From positions 310,001-374,000 of the forward strand of contig NZ_CADFEB010000005.1 of NCBI RefSeq assembly GCF_902833085.1: DNA of 64,000 nt, written 5' to 3'. Made by a program: the position numbers and the translations under genes. Positions 21,619-31,622 of the stretch are shown here, piece after piece. The DNA is from Burkholderia ubonensis. Its GTDB lineage: Bacteria; Pseudomonadota; Gammaproteobacteria; Burkholderiales; Burkholderiaceae. The notes under the pieces were generated by a model. The model had not been told where the DNA came from and did no database searches. It saw only the letters and a list, made by a program, of their open reading frames with translations. Within the stretch, counting starts at the first letter, position 1; each line of letters opens with the position of its first letter.

Positions 21619-22764
21619 TCAGCGCGGACGGAAGCCGTACAGCCCGCCGTCGCTCGTCTGCACGACGAGCGTGTTGCCCGCGAGGACCGGCGCCGCCGTG
21701 ATCGGGCTGCCGTCGGTCTTCATCCGTGCGATGAACGAGCCGTCTTCGCGCGACAGAAAATGCACGTAACCCTTGTAGTCGCCCATCACGACCGCATGAC
21801 CCAGCAGGTACGGCACGCCGACGTCGCGGCTCTTCAGCTTGGTGTTGCGCCACAGCTCGTTGCCGCTCGCCGCGTCGTACGCGGTGACGACCGACCAGTC
21901 GTCGCCGCCCGCGACCACCGAGTCGTCCTGCGCGATGCCGCTGCGGCTCGAGAACGCCTTCTCCCACACCGGGCGGCCCGAGTTCGCATCGAAGCAGCCG
22001 AGCTGCCCCTGGAACGTCACTGCGCACGCTTGCGCGCCGACGAGCGTCGGCGGACCGCTGACGTCGTTGATCCGCTCGACTTCCGTCACGCCCTTCGGAA
22101 ACGACACCGGCGTCTGCCAGTACGGTTCGCCCGTCTGCAGGTTGATCGCGACGAGGCCGCCACCCGGGAAGCCCGCGAGCACCGCGGCGTCGCCCGCGAA
22201 CGTCATGCCCGCCGACACGCGCAGGTTCAGCGGCACCGCGCGGTTGCGGTAGTTCCACTTCTGTTCGCCGGTTTGCGCGGAGAACGCGATCACCTGGCCG
22301 TCGATCGTGCGGACGATCACGAGGCCGTTGCCGACGAGCGGCGGCGAGAAGATCTCGCCCTGCACGCTCGTCTTCCACAGCAGCTTGCCGTCCGGGCCGA
22401 GCACGAACACGCCGCCCTTCAGCGCGCCGACCGCGGTCAGGTTGCCGTCGCTGCCGACGCCTGCCGACAGGTCCGAGTCGAGCTTGGTGCGCCAGATCCG
22501 CTGACCGGTCTTTGCATCGATCTTCTCGACCGAGCCGTTTTCGCCGGCCGCGAAGACCGCATCGCCCACCGCCACCGGCGAGAACAGGTAGCGGCCGCCC
22601 TTGCTGACGCTCGACGACCAGACCTGTTGCACGTCGAGGGCGGGTTTGAACTCGGTCAGCGGCGTCGGCACGCGACGCGCGTCCTTCGTCGACGAGCAGG
22701 CCCCCAGTGCCAGGACGGCCGCCGCGCAGGCAACGGGCACAGCGTAACGTTTCAGCAAATTCAT
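21619..22764 (-). CDS. bamB: Outer-membrane assembly lipoprotein BamB
   Basis: Eight-bladed beta-propeller lipoprotein of the BAM complex. 381 residues. The signal peptide ends in the lipobox LGACSS, with Cys at about 23. Repeated PQQ-like blade motifs (GQRIWRTKL, GKLLWKT, GEQKWNYRN, GRPVWEKAF, GNELWRNT) are seen through the protein. It ends with GGLYGFRPR. Preceded by a YfgM-like gene and followed by der, the usual arrangement. Confidence 0.96.
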   Translation of the reverse strand: MNLLKRYAVPVACAAAVLALGACSSTKDARRVPTPLTEFKPALDVQQVWSSSVSKGGRYLFSPVAVGDAVFAAGENGSVEKIDAKTGQRIWRTKLDSDLSAGVGSDGNLTAVGALKGGVFVLGPDGKLLWKTSVQGEIFSPPLVGNGLVIVRTIDGQVIAFSAQTGEQKWNYRNRAVPLNLRVSAGMTFAGDAAVLAGFPGGGLVAINLQTGEPYWQTPVSFPKGVTEVERINDVSGPPTLVGAQACAVTFQGQLGCFDANSGRPVWEKAFSSRSGIAQDDSVVAGGDDWSVVTAYDAASGNELWRNTKLKSRDVGVPYLLGHAVVMGDYKGYVHFLSREDGSFIARMKTDGSPITAAPVLAGNTLVVQTSDGGLYGFRPR

Positions 22765-22805
22765 CGGTTAGCGAAGCAAAGTTAAGAGGTTGAGGAAGCC
22801 GTGGC

Positions 22806-23435
22806 TCAGCTGCCCAGCGCGTCCAGCTTGAACTGCACGAGCTGGCGCGCCGACATGTCTTCCTTCGGCAGGCTGTCGAGCGCGAGCTTGTACGCGGCGC
22901 GCGCATCGTCCGCCTTGCCTTGCGCGGCGAGCAGATCGCCGCGGCGATCGGCCACGAGGCCCTTGAATGCATCGATCGGCGTGCCGGACAGCAGCGCGAG
23001 CCCCGCGTCGTACGCCTTCTCGTCGAGCAGCAGCGACGCGAGGCGCAGCTTCGCGATCTGCTTGTACTCGTCGTCCTTAGCGTGATCGACCGCCCATTGC
23101 AGCTGCGTCTTCGCGCCCGCGGCGTCGCCCGCCGCGTACAGCACCTTCGCGGCCGCGAGCGCCGTCATCTGCGCATACGGCGTGCCGCCGTACTTGTCTT
23201 CCATGTCGGCGGCAGCGCGGGCCATCGTCGCCTTGTCGTTCGACGCGGCGGCCTTCTGCACCTGCTCGTACAGCCCCGATGCCTGCGCGGCCTGGCGACG
23301 CTGCCAGAAATTCCAGCCGTTGAAGCCGGCCGCGACAACGAGCGCCGCGAGGACGATCCACGTGGTGAGGTTGCCCCAGCGGGCCCACCACGCCTTGAGG
23401 CTTTCAATCGATTCTTGTTCGTCGTGGTAACTCAT
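22806..23435 (-). CDS. YfgM-family TPR protein (ancillary SecYEG chaperone partner)
   Basis: 209 residues: a short cytoplasmic N-terminus (MSYHDEQESIESLKAWW), one membrane helix (about 24-42) and a periplasmic TPR_21 domain. This is the architecture of E. coli YfgM, which pairs with PpiD at the Sec translocon and affects RcsB stability. Its position between hisS and bamB is the same as in E. coli. Interaction with PpiD is inferred from the family. Confidence 0.9.
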   Translation of the reverse strand: MSYHDEQESIESLKAWWARWGNLTTWIVLAALVVAAGFNGWNFWQRRQAAQASGLYEQVQKAAASNDKATMARAAADMEDKYGGTPYAQMTALAAAKVLYAAGDAAGAKTQLQWAVDHAKDDEYKQIAKLRLASLLLDEKAYDAGLALLSGTPIDAFKGLVADRRGDLLAAQGKADDARAAYKLALDSLPKEDMSARQLVQFKLDALGS

Positions 23436-23490
23436 CGGCGAGCGATTCCTTCCTGTTCAGGCCTTTCTTGTCGAGCGAACACCAGCGCGA

Positions 23491-24831
23491 TCAGTCGTCG
23501 CCGTCTTCGGCGGATGCAACCATCGCATTGATTAGGAATTCGGTCAAGCTTTCGACCGGTACGGTCTGCTGAGCGTTCTTTTCCCCTTCCTCGCCCATGC
23601 CGCGCAGCGCTTTCACGCCCACCGTGCCGTTCGCGATCTCTTCTTCGCCGAAGATCACCGCGAACGCGGCGCCGCTCGCATCGGCGCGCTTCATCTGCGA
23701 CTTGAAGCTCGCCGGCGCGCCGTCGGCGCTGCAGTGGAAGATCACGTCGAGGCCCGTGTCGCGCAGACGCTCGGCGGCGATGAACGCCTGCTCGCGCGCC
23801 GCCTCGCCCTGGTGCACGACGTACACGTCGACACCGTCCTGCTCGGGCACGAGCTGCTCTTCCTTCAGCAGCTCGAGAATGCGCTCGACGCCCATCGCCC
23901 AGCCGCACGCGGCGGTCGGCTTGCCGCCGAGCTGCTCGATCAGCGGATCGTAGCGGCCGCCGGCCGCGACCGTGCCCTGCGCGCCGAGCTTGTCGGTGAC
24001 CCACTCGAACACGGTCAGGTTGTAGTAGTCGAGGCCGCGCACGAGGCGCGGGTTGATCGTGAACGGAATGTTGTTCGCCTTCAGCAGGCGCTGCAGCCCG
24101 TCGAAGTGCGCGCGCGAGTGGTCGCCGAGGAAATCGATCAGCTTCGGCGCGTTCTGCACGATTTCCTGCAGCGCCGGGTTCTTCGTGTCGAGCACGCGCA
24201 GCGGGTTCGTATACAGGCGGCGCTGCGCATCGGCGTCGAGCGCGTCGACGTGCTGCTCGAGATACTTGATCAGCTCGACGCGGTGCGCCGCGCGCTCTTC
24301 CGCGAGGCCCAGCGAGTTGATCTCGAGCTTGATGCCGGTCAGGCCGAGGTCGTCCCACAGGCGCTGGCACATCATGATGATTTCCGCGTCCGCGTCCGGG
24401 CCCGCGAAGCCGAGGGCCTCGACGCCGACCTGGTGGAACTGGCGATAGCGGCCGCGCTGCGGACGCTCGTGACGGAACATCGGGCCGATGTACCAAAGGC
24501 GCTTCGGGCCGTCGTACAGCATGTTGTGCTCGATCGCCGCGCGCACGACGGCGGCGGTGTTCTCCGGACGCATCGTCAGGTGTTCGCCGTTCAGCGCGTC
24601 GGTGAAGCTGTACATCTCCTTCTCGACGATGTCCGTGACTTCGCCGATGCCGCGCGTGAAGAGCTGCGTGTGCTCGACGATCGGCGTGCGGATGTTCTGG
24701 TAGCCGTAAGCGCGCAGCAGCGACTTCACGGTGGCTTCGAAGAACTCCCAAAGGCCGGCATCCTGCGGGAGGATGTCGTTCATGCCCTTGACGCCCGCGA
24801 GCTTCTCGATCTTGCGTTTCTGTTCAGTCAT
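23491..24831 (-). CDS. hisS: Histidyl-tRNA synthetase
   Basis: Class II aminoacyl-tRNA synthetase charging tRNA-His. 446 residues, slightly longer than the usual ~425. Motif 2 is [19 protein letters not shown], and the histidine-specific loops [13 protein letters not shown] and [13 protein letters not shown] are present. The C-terminal anticodon-binding domain starts near 340. The catalytically inactive paralogue hisZ is encoded 8 kb downstream on the same strand. Confidence 0.98.
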   Translation of the reverse strand: MTEQKRKIEKLAGVKGMNDILPQDAGLWEFFEATVKSLLRAYGYQNIRTPIVEHTQLFTRGIGEVTDIVEKEMYSFTDALNGEHLTMRPENTAAVVRAAIEHNMLYDGPKRLWYIGPMFRHERPQRGRYRQFHQVGVEALGFAGPDADAEIIMMCQRLWDDLGLTGIKLEINSLGLAEERAAHRVELIKYLEQHVDALDADAQRRLYTNPLRVLDTKNPALQEIVQNAPKLIDFLGDHSRAHFDGLQRLLKANNIPFTINPRLVRGLDYYNLTVFEWVTDKLGAQGTVAAGGRYDPLIEQLGGKPTAACGWAMGVERILELLKEEQLVPEQDGVDVYVVHQGEAAREQAFIAAERLRDTGLDVIFHCSADGAPASFKSQMKRADASGAAFAVIFGEEEIANGTVGVKALRGMGEEGEKNAQQTVPVESLTEFLINAMVASAEDGDD

Positions 24832-24846
24832 CGTGTCTGTTACGAA

Positions 24847-26163
24847 TTAGTTCTGGACGGCCGCGCGGCCGTAATTGCGTTCGACGTAGTCGCTGACGAT
24901 CTGCTGGAATTCCTCGGCGATGCGCTCGCCGCGCAGCGTCCTGACCTTCTCGCCGTCGATGAAGACCGGTGCGGCCGGGTTCTCGCCCGAGCCCGGCAGG
25001 CTGATGCCGATGTTCGCGTGCTTCGATTCGCCCGGGCCGTTGACGATGCAGCCCATCACCGCGACGTTCATCGTCTCGACGCCCGGATATTCCTTGCGCC
25101 AGACCGGCATCTGCTCGCGCAGGTAGGTCTGGATCTGCATCGCGAGCTCCTGGAACAGCGTGCTCGTCGTGCGGCCGCAGCCCGGGCACGCGATCACCAT
25201 CGGCGCGAACGAGCGCAGGCCCATCGTCTGCAGGATTTCCTGGCCGACCACCACTTCGCCCGTGCGCGATGCGCCCGGCTCCGGCGTCAGCGAAATGCGG
25301 ATCGTATCGCCGATCCCTTCCTGCAGCAGCACGCCGAGCGCCGCCGTCGACGCGACGATGCCCTTCGAGCCCATGCCCGCCTCGGTCAGCCCGAGGTGCA
25401 GCGCGAAGCCGCAGCGGCGCGCGAGCTCGCGGTAGACGGCGATCAGGTCCTGCACGCCGCTGACCTTGCACGACAGCACGATGCGGTCGCGGCCGAGGCC
25501 CAGTTCGACTGCGCGCTCCGCCGAGCCGATCGCGGACTGGATCAGCGCTTCGTACATCACGCTCTGCGCATCCCACGGCTGCGCGCGCGCGCCGTTCTCG
25601 TCCATCATGCGCGCGAGCAGGTCCTGGTCGAGGCTGCCCCAGTTCACGCCGATCCGCACCGGCTTGTCGTACTTGATCGCCGCCTCGATCATCTGCGCGA
25701 ACTGCGTGTCGCGCTTCGCGCCCTGGCCGACGTTGCCGGGGTTGATCCGGTACTTCGACAGCGCCTCCGCGCAGCCCGGATGGTCGCGCAGCAGCAGGTG
25801 GCCGTTGTAATGGAAGTCGCCGACGAGCGGCACCGTCACGCCCATCCGGTCGAGCTGCTCGCGGATCGCGGGGACGGCCGCCGCCGCCTCGGCCGTGTTG
25901 ACCGTGATGCGCACGAGTTCGGAACCCGCGTTCGCGAGCTCCTTGATCTGGATGGCCGTGCCGATCGCGTCCGCGGTGTCGGTATTCGTCATCGACTGCA
26001 CGCGCACCGGCGAATCACCGCCGATCGTCACCAGCGTTCCGCCCCAGCGGACATTCACCGCATGCGATACGCGGCGCGGCGCATGCCCGCCGAACACCGG
26101 CTCGGTTGAACAAATCTGGCTGCTGCGTGGGGATTGAGCTTCGGATTGCATCGATAGATCCAT
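24847..26163 (-). CDS. ispG: 4-hydroxy-3-methylbut-2-en-1-yl diphosphate synthase
   Basis: Fe-S enzyme of the MEP isoprenoid pathway that converts methylerythritol cyclodiphosphate to HMBPP. 438 residues. A TIM-barrel N-terminus carries [11 protein letters not shown]. The C-terminal domain has the three cluster-binding cysteines, in [15 protein letters not shown] and [13 protein letters not shown]. Ends 15 bases before hisS starts. Confidence 0.97.
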   Translation of the reverse strand: MDLSMQSEAQSPRSSQICSTEPVFGGHAPRRVSHAVNVRWGGTLVTIGGDSPVRVQSMTNTDTADAIGTAIQIKELANAGSELVRITVNTAEAAAAVPAIREQLDRMGVTVPLVGDFHYNGHLLLRDHPGCAEALSKYRINPGNVGQGAKRDTQFAQMIEAAIKYDKPVRIGVNWGSLDQDLLARMMDENGARAQPWDAQSVMYEALIQSAIGSAERAVELGLGRDRIVLSCKVSGVQDLIAVYRELARRCGFALHLGLTEAGMGSKGIVASTAALGVLLQEGIGDTIRISLTPEPGASRTGEVVVGQEILQTMGLRSFAPMVIACPGCGRTTSTLFQELAMQIQTYLREQMPVWRKEYPGVETMNVAVMGCIVNGPGESKHANIGISLPGSGENPAAPVFIDGEKVRTLRGERIAEEFQQIVSDYVERNYGRAAVQN

Positions 26164-26263
26164 TTACGCCGAATGCGCCGCGTTGCGGCGCATGAATTGA
26201 AAAAGCGCCGTGCCTTCAGGGTCCGTCGACGCACGTCACAGACCCTCGCCACGGCGCTTGCCG

Positions 26264-27301
26264 TCAGGGCAACGTGAACCGTGCCACGTTACCCCGCGCT
26301 GCCGAATATTTTGCCGGATCGACCGGTTTGCCTTCGAACGCGATCGCGTCGAGGCCCGCCTTGTTGCCGATCGTGACCTTGAACGGGCCGTCGCCCGCGA
26401 CCTGCTTCGTCTCGCCGCCATGCACCAGCCCCGAGAACAGCTCCTTGCCGCTCTTGTCGCGCACGCTGAACCAGCTGTCCTGCTTGACCTTCAGCTCGAC
26501 CATCGACTGACCGGCCGCGACCACGACGCTCGCCGGCTGGGCCGCGGCCGCCACGACCGCGCTTGCCGCCGGCGCGACCGCCGCGGGCTGCGACACCGGC
26601 TCGGCTGCGGCCGGCACGGCGGAAGCCACGACTTGCGGCGCGGCTGCCGATGCGACCACCTGCGGCGCCGCTGCCGTCACGGCCGGCGCCGACGCCTCGA
26701 CCGCGGTCGAGACCGACGCACCGCCCGCGCTCGCCGCGTCGGCGCTGGCCGCCGACGCCGCCGGCGCCGATGCGGCGGACGCACCGCCCTGCACCGCGCC
26801 GCTCTTGAAGCGCGCGAGCCAGTTCGACGAATCGCCGCCAGTGTGCCACATCGCCGCCGCGATCAACGCGACTGCCGCCGCCGCCGTCCCCCACAGCCAT
26901 GGCCGATGGCGCGACGAGCCGCCGAGCGGAATCGACACGCGGCCGCGCGGCAGATCCGTCCCCGACGACGCGGGCATCGACAGATCCACCTCCGGCTCGC
27001 CGCGCTCGCGGCGCAGCGCCTGCGCAAACGGTTCCGGATCGACGCCGAGCATCTTCGCGTAGCTGCGCACGACGCCGATCGCGAACGTCACGCCGGGAAG
27101 ATGGCTGATGTCGCCCGACTCGAGCGCCCGCAGCTTCTGCGGCGCGACCTTGAGCCGCGCCGACACGTCGTCGACCGTCCAGCCCTTCGCCTCCCGAAGC
27201 TGCGCCAGCCGTCCCCCGACGGCCGTCAGCGATTCCAGTCCAGCCGTTGCCGGCTTCGCGGCATTCGTCTCTGCGCCGTTTGACGGCTGCGGCTCACTCA
27301 T
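26264..27301 (-). CDS. rodZ: RodZ-like cytoskeleton/cell-shape protein
   Basis: 345 residues. The N-terminal helix-turn-helix of the RodZ type (VGGRLAQLREAKGWTVDDVSARLKVAPQKLRALESGD in pieces, about 27-65) normally contacts MreB. One membrane helix is at about 132-148. A long Ala/Val/Pro-rich periplasmic linker leads to a C-terminal DUF4115 beta domain ending ARFTLP. Gene order next to ispG supports RodZ. The linker composition is much lower in complexity than the rest. Confidence 0.88.
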   Translation of the reverse strand: MSEPQPSNGAETNAAKPATAGLESLTAVGGRLAQLREAKGWTVDDVSARLKVAPQKLRALESGDISHLPGVTFAIGVVRSYAKMLGVDPEPFAQALRRERGEPEVDLSMPASSGTDLPRGRVSIPLGGSSRHRPWLWGTAAAAVALIAAAMWHTGGDSSNWLARFKSGAVQGGASAASAPAASAASADAASAGGASVSTAVEASAPAVTAAAPQVVASAAAPQVVASAVPAAAEPVSQPAAVAPAASAVVAAAAQPASVVVAAGQSMVELKVKQDSWFSVRDKSGKELFSGLVHGGETKQVAGDGPFKVTIGNKAGLDAIAFEGKPVDPAKYSAARGNVARFTLP

Positions 27302-27468
27302 CCTTTTCCTCGCGTCGATTCTTCTTCACTGGCGGGCGCACCCGGCTCCTGCCGGCGCGGCGCTCGCGCGTCGTCCATACCATGCGCGGCGCACGAGGCG
27401 CCGCGTCCGATCGCTATTCGCGTGTTGTACCGCCAAAAAGTCCGGGCATCCCCACCTAGGCGGCCCCG

Positions 27469-28608
27469 TCAAACCGCCCGGACCTCGATTATTTTTCCTG
27501 CTGCGCCCGTGCGCTCGGCAAGGCGCGTGCGATCCTTCACCGCACCGGCCAGCTGGCCGCACGCAGCGTCGATGTCGTCGCCGCGCGTCTTGCGCACCGT
27601 CGTGACGACGCCCGCGTCGATGAGGATCTGTGCGAAGCGCTTGATCTGCTCCGGCTTCGAACGGATGAGCCCCGACTCCGGAAACGGATTGAACGGGATC
27701 AGGTTGAACTTGCACGGGACGTCGCGCGTCACCGCCAGCAGTTCGCGCGCATGCGCTTCGGTGTCGTTGACGCCGTCGAGCATGCAGTATTCGAATGTGA
27801 TGAAGTCGCGCGGCGCCACCTTCAGATAGCGCTGGCACGCGGCCATCAGTTCGCGAAGCGGGTGCTTCTTGTTGAGCGGCACGAGCATGTCGCGCAGCGC
27901 ATCGTTCGGCGCGTGCAGCGACACGGCGAGCGCCACCGGCAGCTCGGCGCCGAGGCGGTCCATCATCGGCACCACGCCGGACGTCGACAGCGTGACGCGG
28001 CGGCGCGACAGCCCGTACGCGTTGTCGTCGAGCATCAGCCGCATCGCAGGCACGACCGCGCTGTAATTCAACAGCGGCTCGCCCATGCCCATCATCACCA
28101 CGTTGGTGACCACCCGTTCGGCCTTGCCGTTCGGGCCCGGCGCGCGGCCGAGCGAAGCGCGCAGCGCGAATTCGGCCATGCGCAGCTGGCCGATGATTTC
28201 AGCCGTCGACAGGTTGCGGGAGAAACCCTGCTTGCCCGTCGAGCAGAAGCGGCAGTTCACCGCGCACCCGGCCTGCGACGACACGCACAGCGTGCCGCGC
28301 GTCTCTTCCGGGATGAACACGGTTTCGACCGCATTGCCGTTTCCGACGTCGATCAGCCACTTGCGCGTGCCGTCGGTGGAAACGTGGTCGCTGACGATAT
28401 CCGGCATCACGATCGATGCGCGGCCCTTGAGCTTTTCCCTCAGGGACTTCGCGAGATCGGTCATGCCGTCGAAATCGCCGGCGTTGTATTGGTGGATCCA
28501 GCGCTGCAACTGCTTGGCGCGGAACGGCTTCTCGCCGAGGCTGCCGCAATACGCGACAAGACCCTCGGCGTCGAAGTCGAGAAGATTGACGGAAGTTTCG
28601 CTCGTCAT
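27469..28608 (-). CDS. rlmN: Dual-specificity 23S rRNA/tRNA adenine-C2 methyltransferase
   Basis: Radical-SAM enzyme that methylates C2 of 23S rRNA A2503 and tRNA A37. 379 residues. The radical-SAM cluster motif CAVNCRFC (C-X3-C-X2-C) follows SSQAG. The motif [10 protein letters not shown] and the catalytic Cys of the C-terminal region ([11 protein letters not shown]) are present. Between it and rodZ there are only 167 bases and no pilF/pilW gene. Confidence 0.97.
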   Translation of the reverse strand: MTSETSVNLLDFDAEGLVAYCGSLGEKPFRAKQLQRWIHQYNAGDFDGMTDLAKSLREKLKGRASIVMPDIVSDHVSTDGTRKWLIDVGNGNAVETVFIPEETRGTLCVSSQAGCAVNCRFCSTGKQGFSRNLSTAEIIGQLRMAEFALRASLGRAPGPNGKAERVVTNVVMMGMGEPLLNYSAVVPAMRLMLDDNAYGLSRRRVTLSTSGVVPMMDRLGAELPVALAVSLHAPNDALRDMLVPLNKKHPLRELMAACQRYLKVAPRDFITFEYCMLDGVNDTEAHARELLAVTRDVPCKFNLIPFNPFPESGLIRSKPEQIKRFAQILIDAGVVTTVRKTRGDDIDAACGQLAGAVKDRTRLAERTGAAGKIIEVRAV

Positions 28609-28665
28609 GATGTGCTGCCTTGCCGCGTGCGCTGAATCCTGCCTGCCTGAATGCTCAGCCAGTGC

Positions 28666-29091
28666 TTAACGCGAGTAGACGTTCATTTCCGGGAAGAAGA
28701 ACGCGACTTCGACGCTTGCCGTTTCCGGCGCGTCCGAGCCGTGCACCGCGTTCGCGTCGATGCTGTCGGCGAAGTCGGCGCGGATCGTGCCCTTTTCCGC
28801 CTTCTTCGGATCCGTCGCGCCCATCAGGTCACGGTTCTTCAGGATCGCGCCTTCGCCTTCCAGAACCTGGATCATCACCGGGCCCGAGATCATGAAATCG
28901 ACGAGGTCCTTGAAGAACGGACGCGCCGCGTGGACTGCGTAGAACTTCTCTGCATCAGCGCGCGACAGGTGTGCCATGCGTGCTGCGATGACCTTCAGAC
29001 CGGCGCCTTCGAAACGGCTGTAGATCTGGCCGATCACGTTCTTTGCCACCGCATCCGGCTTGATGATCGACAGGGTACGCTCGATTGCCAT
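28666..29091 (-). CDS. ndk: Nucleoside diphosphate kinase
   Basis: Transfers the gamma phosphate between nucleoside triphosphates and diphosphates. 141 residues, standard length. The active-site segment [20 protein letters not shown] contains the phosphorylated His. The N-terminus [18 protein letters not shown] is canonical. It is the first gene of the leftward run. A -10-like TACAAT (minus, 29143-29138) lies about 50 bases upstream of its start. Confidence 0.98.
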   Translation of the reverse strand: MAIERTLSIIKPDAVAKNVIGQIYSRFEGAGLKVIAARMAHLSRADAEKFYAVHAARPFFKDLVDFMISGPVMIQVLEGEGAILKNRDLMGATDPKKAEKGTIRADFADSIDANAVHGSDAPETASVEVAFFFPEMNVYSR

Positions 29092-29224
29092 AAAAACTCC
29101 AAGAAATTAAGAAGTTACACTTCCAAATGAATCCGCTATTGTAGCACGATCCCGTGTATCATTGCGATTGAACCCTTACACGTGTGAAAGGTTCCAAATC
29201 CATATGTTTTGCGCCGCCCGGCCA

Positions 29225-29269
29225 TTGAAACCTCCCGGCGCGGAACATATCTTAGCCATAGCTGTTCCG
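29225..29269 (+). promoter_or_regulatory. Candidate promoter of the BAX-inhibitor-like gene with an inverted repeat
   Basis: TTGAAA (29225-29230), 17-base spacer, TATCTT (29248-29253). A perfect 7-bp inverted repeat CGGAACA (29241-29247) / TGTTCCG (29263-29269) brackets the -10 and start-site region, an operator-like position. Confidence 0.5.
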
Positions 29270-29340
29270 GTTTGCTGCGCCGCACACCGCGCGCGCCGAA
29301 CCGGCCCCGGACGCCCACGCGTTCAATGTTAGGAGAAACC

Positions 29341-30039
29341 ATGAACGACTATCCGTACAATTTCGGCCGCGGTGGCTCCGTCAGCACCGTCGAGGTTCGC
29401 AACCGCGTGCTGCGGAACACGTACTGGCTGCTCGCGCTGTCGATGGTGCCGACGGTGCTGGGGGCCTGGGTCGGCGTCGCGACCGGCTTCTCGCTGTTCG
29501 CGGCCACCAGCCCGACGATGAGCCTCCTCGCATTCTTCGCGATCGCGTTCGGCTTCATGTTCGCGATCGAACGCACGAAGAACAGCGCGGCCGGCGTGTT
29601 CGTGCTGCTCGGCTTCACGTTCTTCATGGGCCTGATGCTGTCGCGCCTGCTCAGCTTCATCCTCGGTTTCTCGAACGGCCCGTCGCTGATCATGCTGGCA
29701 TTCGGCGGCACCGGCATCATCTTCGCGGCGATGGCGACGATCGCCACCGTCAGCAAGCGCGATTTCTCGGGCCTCGGCAAGTGGCTGTTCATGGGCGTCA
29801 TCGTGATCCTGCTGGCGTCGGTCGCGAACATCTTCCTGCAACTGCCGGCGCTGATGCTGACCGTGTCGGTGCTCGCGATCGTGATCTTCTCCGCGTACAT
29901 GCTGTTCGACGTCCAGCGCGTCGTGAACGGCGGCGAGACGAACTACATCAGCGCAACGCTCGCGATCTACCTCGACCTGTACAACGTGTTCACGAACCTG
30001 CTCGCGCTGCTCGGCATCTTCGGCGGCAACCGCAACTGA
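29341..30039 (+). CDS. BAX inhibitor-1/YccA-family membrane protein
   Basis: 232 residues with seven hydrophobic segments, the UPF0005/BI-1 fold. The N-terminus carries VEVRNRVLRNTYWLLALSM and the C-terminus AYMLFDVQRVVNGGETNYISATLAIYLDLYNVF (in pieces), the family signature. E. coli YccA is an FtsH substrate and inhibitor that protects SecY. Related proteins leak Ca2+ or H+. The ATG at 29341 has GGAG 6 bases upstream. An FtsH-related role would link it to hflKC nearby, but this is inference. Confidence 0.9.
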   Translation: MNDYPYNFGRGGSVSTVEVRNRVLRNTYWLLALSMVPTVLGAWVGVATGFSLFAATSPTMSLLAFFAIAFGFMFAIERTKNSAAGVFVLLGFTFFMGLMLSRLLSFILGFSNGPSLIMLAFGGTGIIFAAMATIATVSKRDFSGLGKWLFMGVIVILLASVANIFLQLPALMLTVSVLAIVIFSAYMLFDVQRVVNGGETNYISATLAIYLDLYNVFTNLLALLGIFGGNRN

Positions 30040-30057
30040 CGTTCGCCGCACACCAGC

Positions 30058-30086
30058 AAAAAACCGGCCCGAGGGCCGGTTTTTTT
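30058..30086. terminator. Bidirectional terminator between the BI-1 gene and rlmD
   Basis: ACCGGCC (30063-30069) / CGAG / GGCCGGT (30074-30080), flanked by A-run and T-run, between convergent genes. Confidence 0.9.
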
Positions 30087-30106
30087 ACGTCCGCCTTCCG
30101 GCGCAC

Positions 30107-31504
30107 TCAGTCGCGCTCGAACAGCGCGATCGATTCGACGTGCGACGTATGCGGGAACATGTTGACGACGCCCGCGCCCTTCAGCCGGTAGCCGGCCTCG
30201 TGCACGAGCAGGCCCGCGTCGCGCGCGAGCGTCGACGGGTTGCACGACACGTAGACGATCCGGCGCGGCAGCGGACCTTCGCCGCTCTGCGCGATGTCCG
30301 CGAGCGCCTTCGACACCGCGAGCGCGCCTTCGCGCGGCGGATCGATCAGGAACTTGTCGAACGCGCCCAGCGCGCGGATGTCGTCGGCGGTCACTTCGAA
30401 CAGGTTGCGGCACGCGAACGTCGTATGGCCGTCGACGCCGTTCTCGCGCGCATTCGCGAGCGCGCGCGTCGTCAGCGTCTCGCTGCCCTCGATGCCCATC
30501 ACCTCGCGCGCGAGGCGCGCGAGCGGCAGCGTGAAATTGCCGATCCCGCAGAACAGGTCGAGCACGCGATCGTCGCGCGACGGCGCGAGCAGGCGCAGCG
30601 CGCGGCCGACCAGCACGCGGTTGATCTGATGGTTGACCTGCGTGAAGTCGGTCGGCTTGAACGGCATGCGGATGCCGAACTCGGGCAGCGTATAGTCGAG
30701 CGGCACGTCGAGCGGATAGAACGGCGCCACCGTGTCCGGACCCTTCGGCTGCAGCCAGAACTGCACCTTGTGCTCGTCGGCGAACGCGCGCAGCAGCGCC
30801 TCGTCGGCCGCGTTGATCGGCTCCAGCACGCGCAGCACGAGCGCCGTGACCTGAGAGCCGACCGCGAGCTCGATCTGCGGCATGCGATCACGGATCGACA
30901 GCCCCTCGACCAGCCGGCGCAGCGGCACGAGCATCGCCGACACGTGCGGCGGCAGCACCTCGCAGCTCGTCATGTCGGCCACATAGCTGCTCTTCTTTTC
31001 GTGGAAGCCGACCAGCACGCCGCCCTTCTTCACGACGTTGCGCACGGTCAGGCGCGCGCGGTAGCGGTAGCCCCACGACGGACCGTGGATCGGCGCGAAC
31101 ATCGTCTCCGCGCGCAGCTTCGCGAGATGCAGCAGGTTGTCCTCGAGCACGCGCTGCTTGATCGCCACTTGCGCGCGCATGTCGAGATGCTGCATCGAGC
31201 AGCCGCCGCAGGTGCCGAAGAACTTGCATTTCGGTTCCGTGCGCATCACGCTCGGGCGCAGAATATCGACAACCAGCGCCTGCTCGTAGCTCGGCTTGCG
31301 GCGGTAGCTCGAATAGGTCACGCGCTCGCCGGGCAGCGCGCCCTCGACGAAGATGACCTTGCCGGGCTTGCCGTCCTCGGTCGTCATGCGGCCGACACCG
31401 CGCGCTTCCATGTCGAGCGATTCGATCTCGAGAACCGGGGCGCTATCGGGCGCGGCGGGCACGCTTTTCAATTTGCGCGCAGAAGTGGGGGCGGCTTCAG
31501 ACAC
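30107..31504 (-). CDS. rlmD: 23S rRNA (uracil-1939-C5)-methyltransferase
   Basis: SAM-dependent methyltransferase making m5U1939 in 23S rRNA. 465 residues. An N-terminal TRAM domain (about 25-85) is followed by the Fe-S motif [16 protein letters not shown] (cysteines C-X5-C-X2-C). The Rossmann SAM site is [15 protein letters not shown], and the catalytic Cys lies in [13 protein letters not shown]. All key residues present. Confidence 0.96.
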   Translation of the reverse strand: MSEAAPTSARKLKSVPAAPDSAPVLEIESLDMEARGVGRMTTEDGKPGKVIFVEGALPGERVTYSSYRRKPSYEQALVVDILRPSVMRTEPKCKFFGTCGGCSMQHLDMRAQVAIKQRVLEDNLLHLAKLRAETMFAPIHGPSWGYRYRARLTVRNVVKKGGVLVGFHEKKSSYVADMTSCEVLPPHVSAMLVPLRRLVEGLSIRDRMPQIELAVGSQVTALVLRVLEPINAADEALLRAFADEHKVQFWLQPKGPDTVAPFYPLDVPLDYTLPEFGIRMPFKPTDFTQVNHQINRVLVGRALRLLAPSRDDRVLDLFCGIGNFTLPLARLAREVMGIEGSETLTTRALANARENGVDGHTTFACRNLFEVTADDIRALGAFDKFLIDPPREGALAVSKALADIAQSGEGPLPRRIVYVSCNPSTLARDAGLLVHEAGYRLKGAGVVNMFPHTSHVESIALFERD

Positions 31505-31622
31505 CAGCTTTTCCTGACAAACGTTGAAAGGCGAGATTGTAGACGAAGCACCGCCTCACCGGCTCTGCATGGGACCCAAGTAAGCGCTAAAGCGCAAACT
31601 CGGGTCGACAGGAGATTCGACC

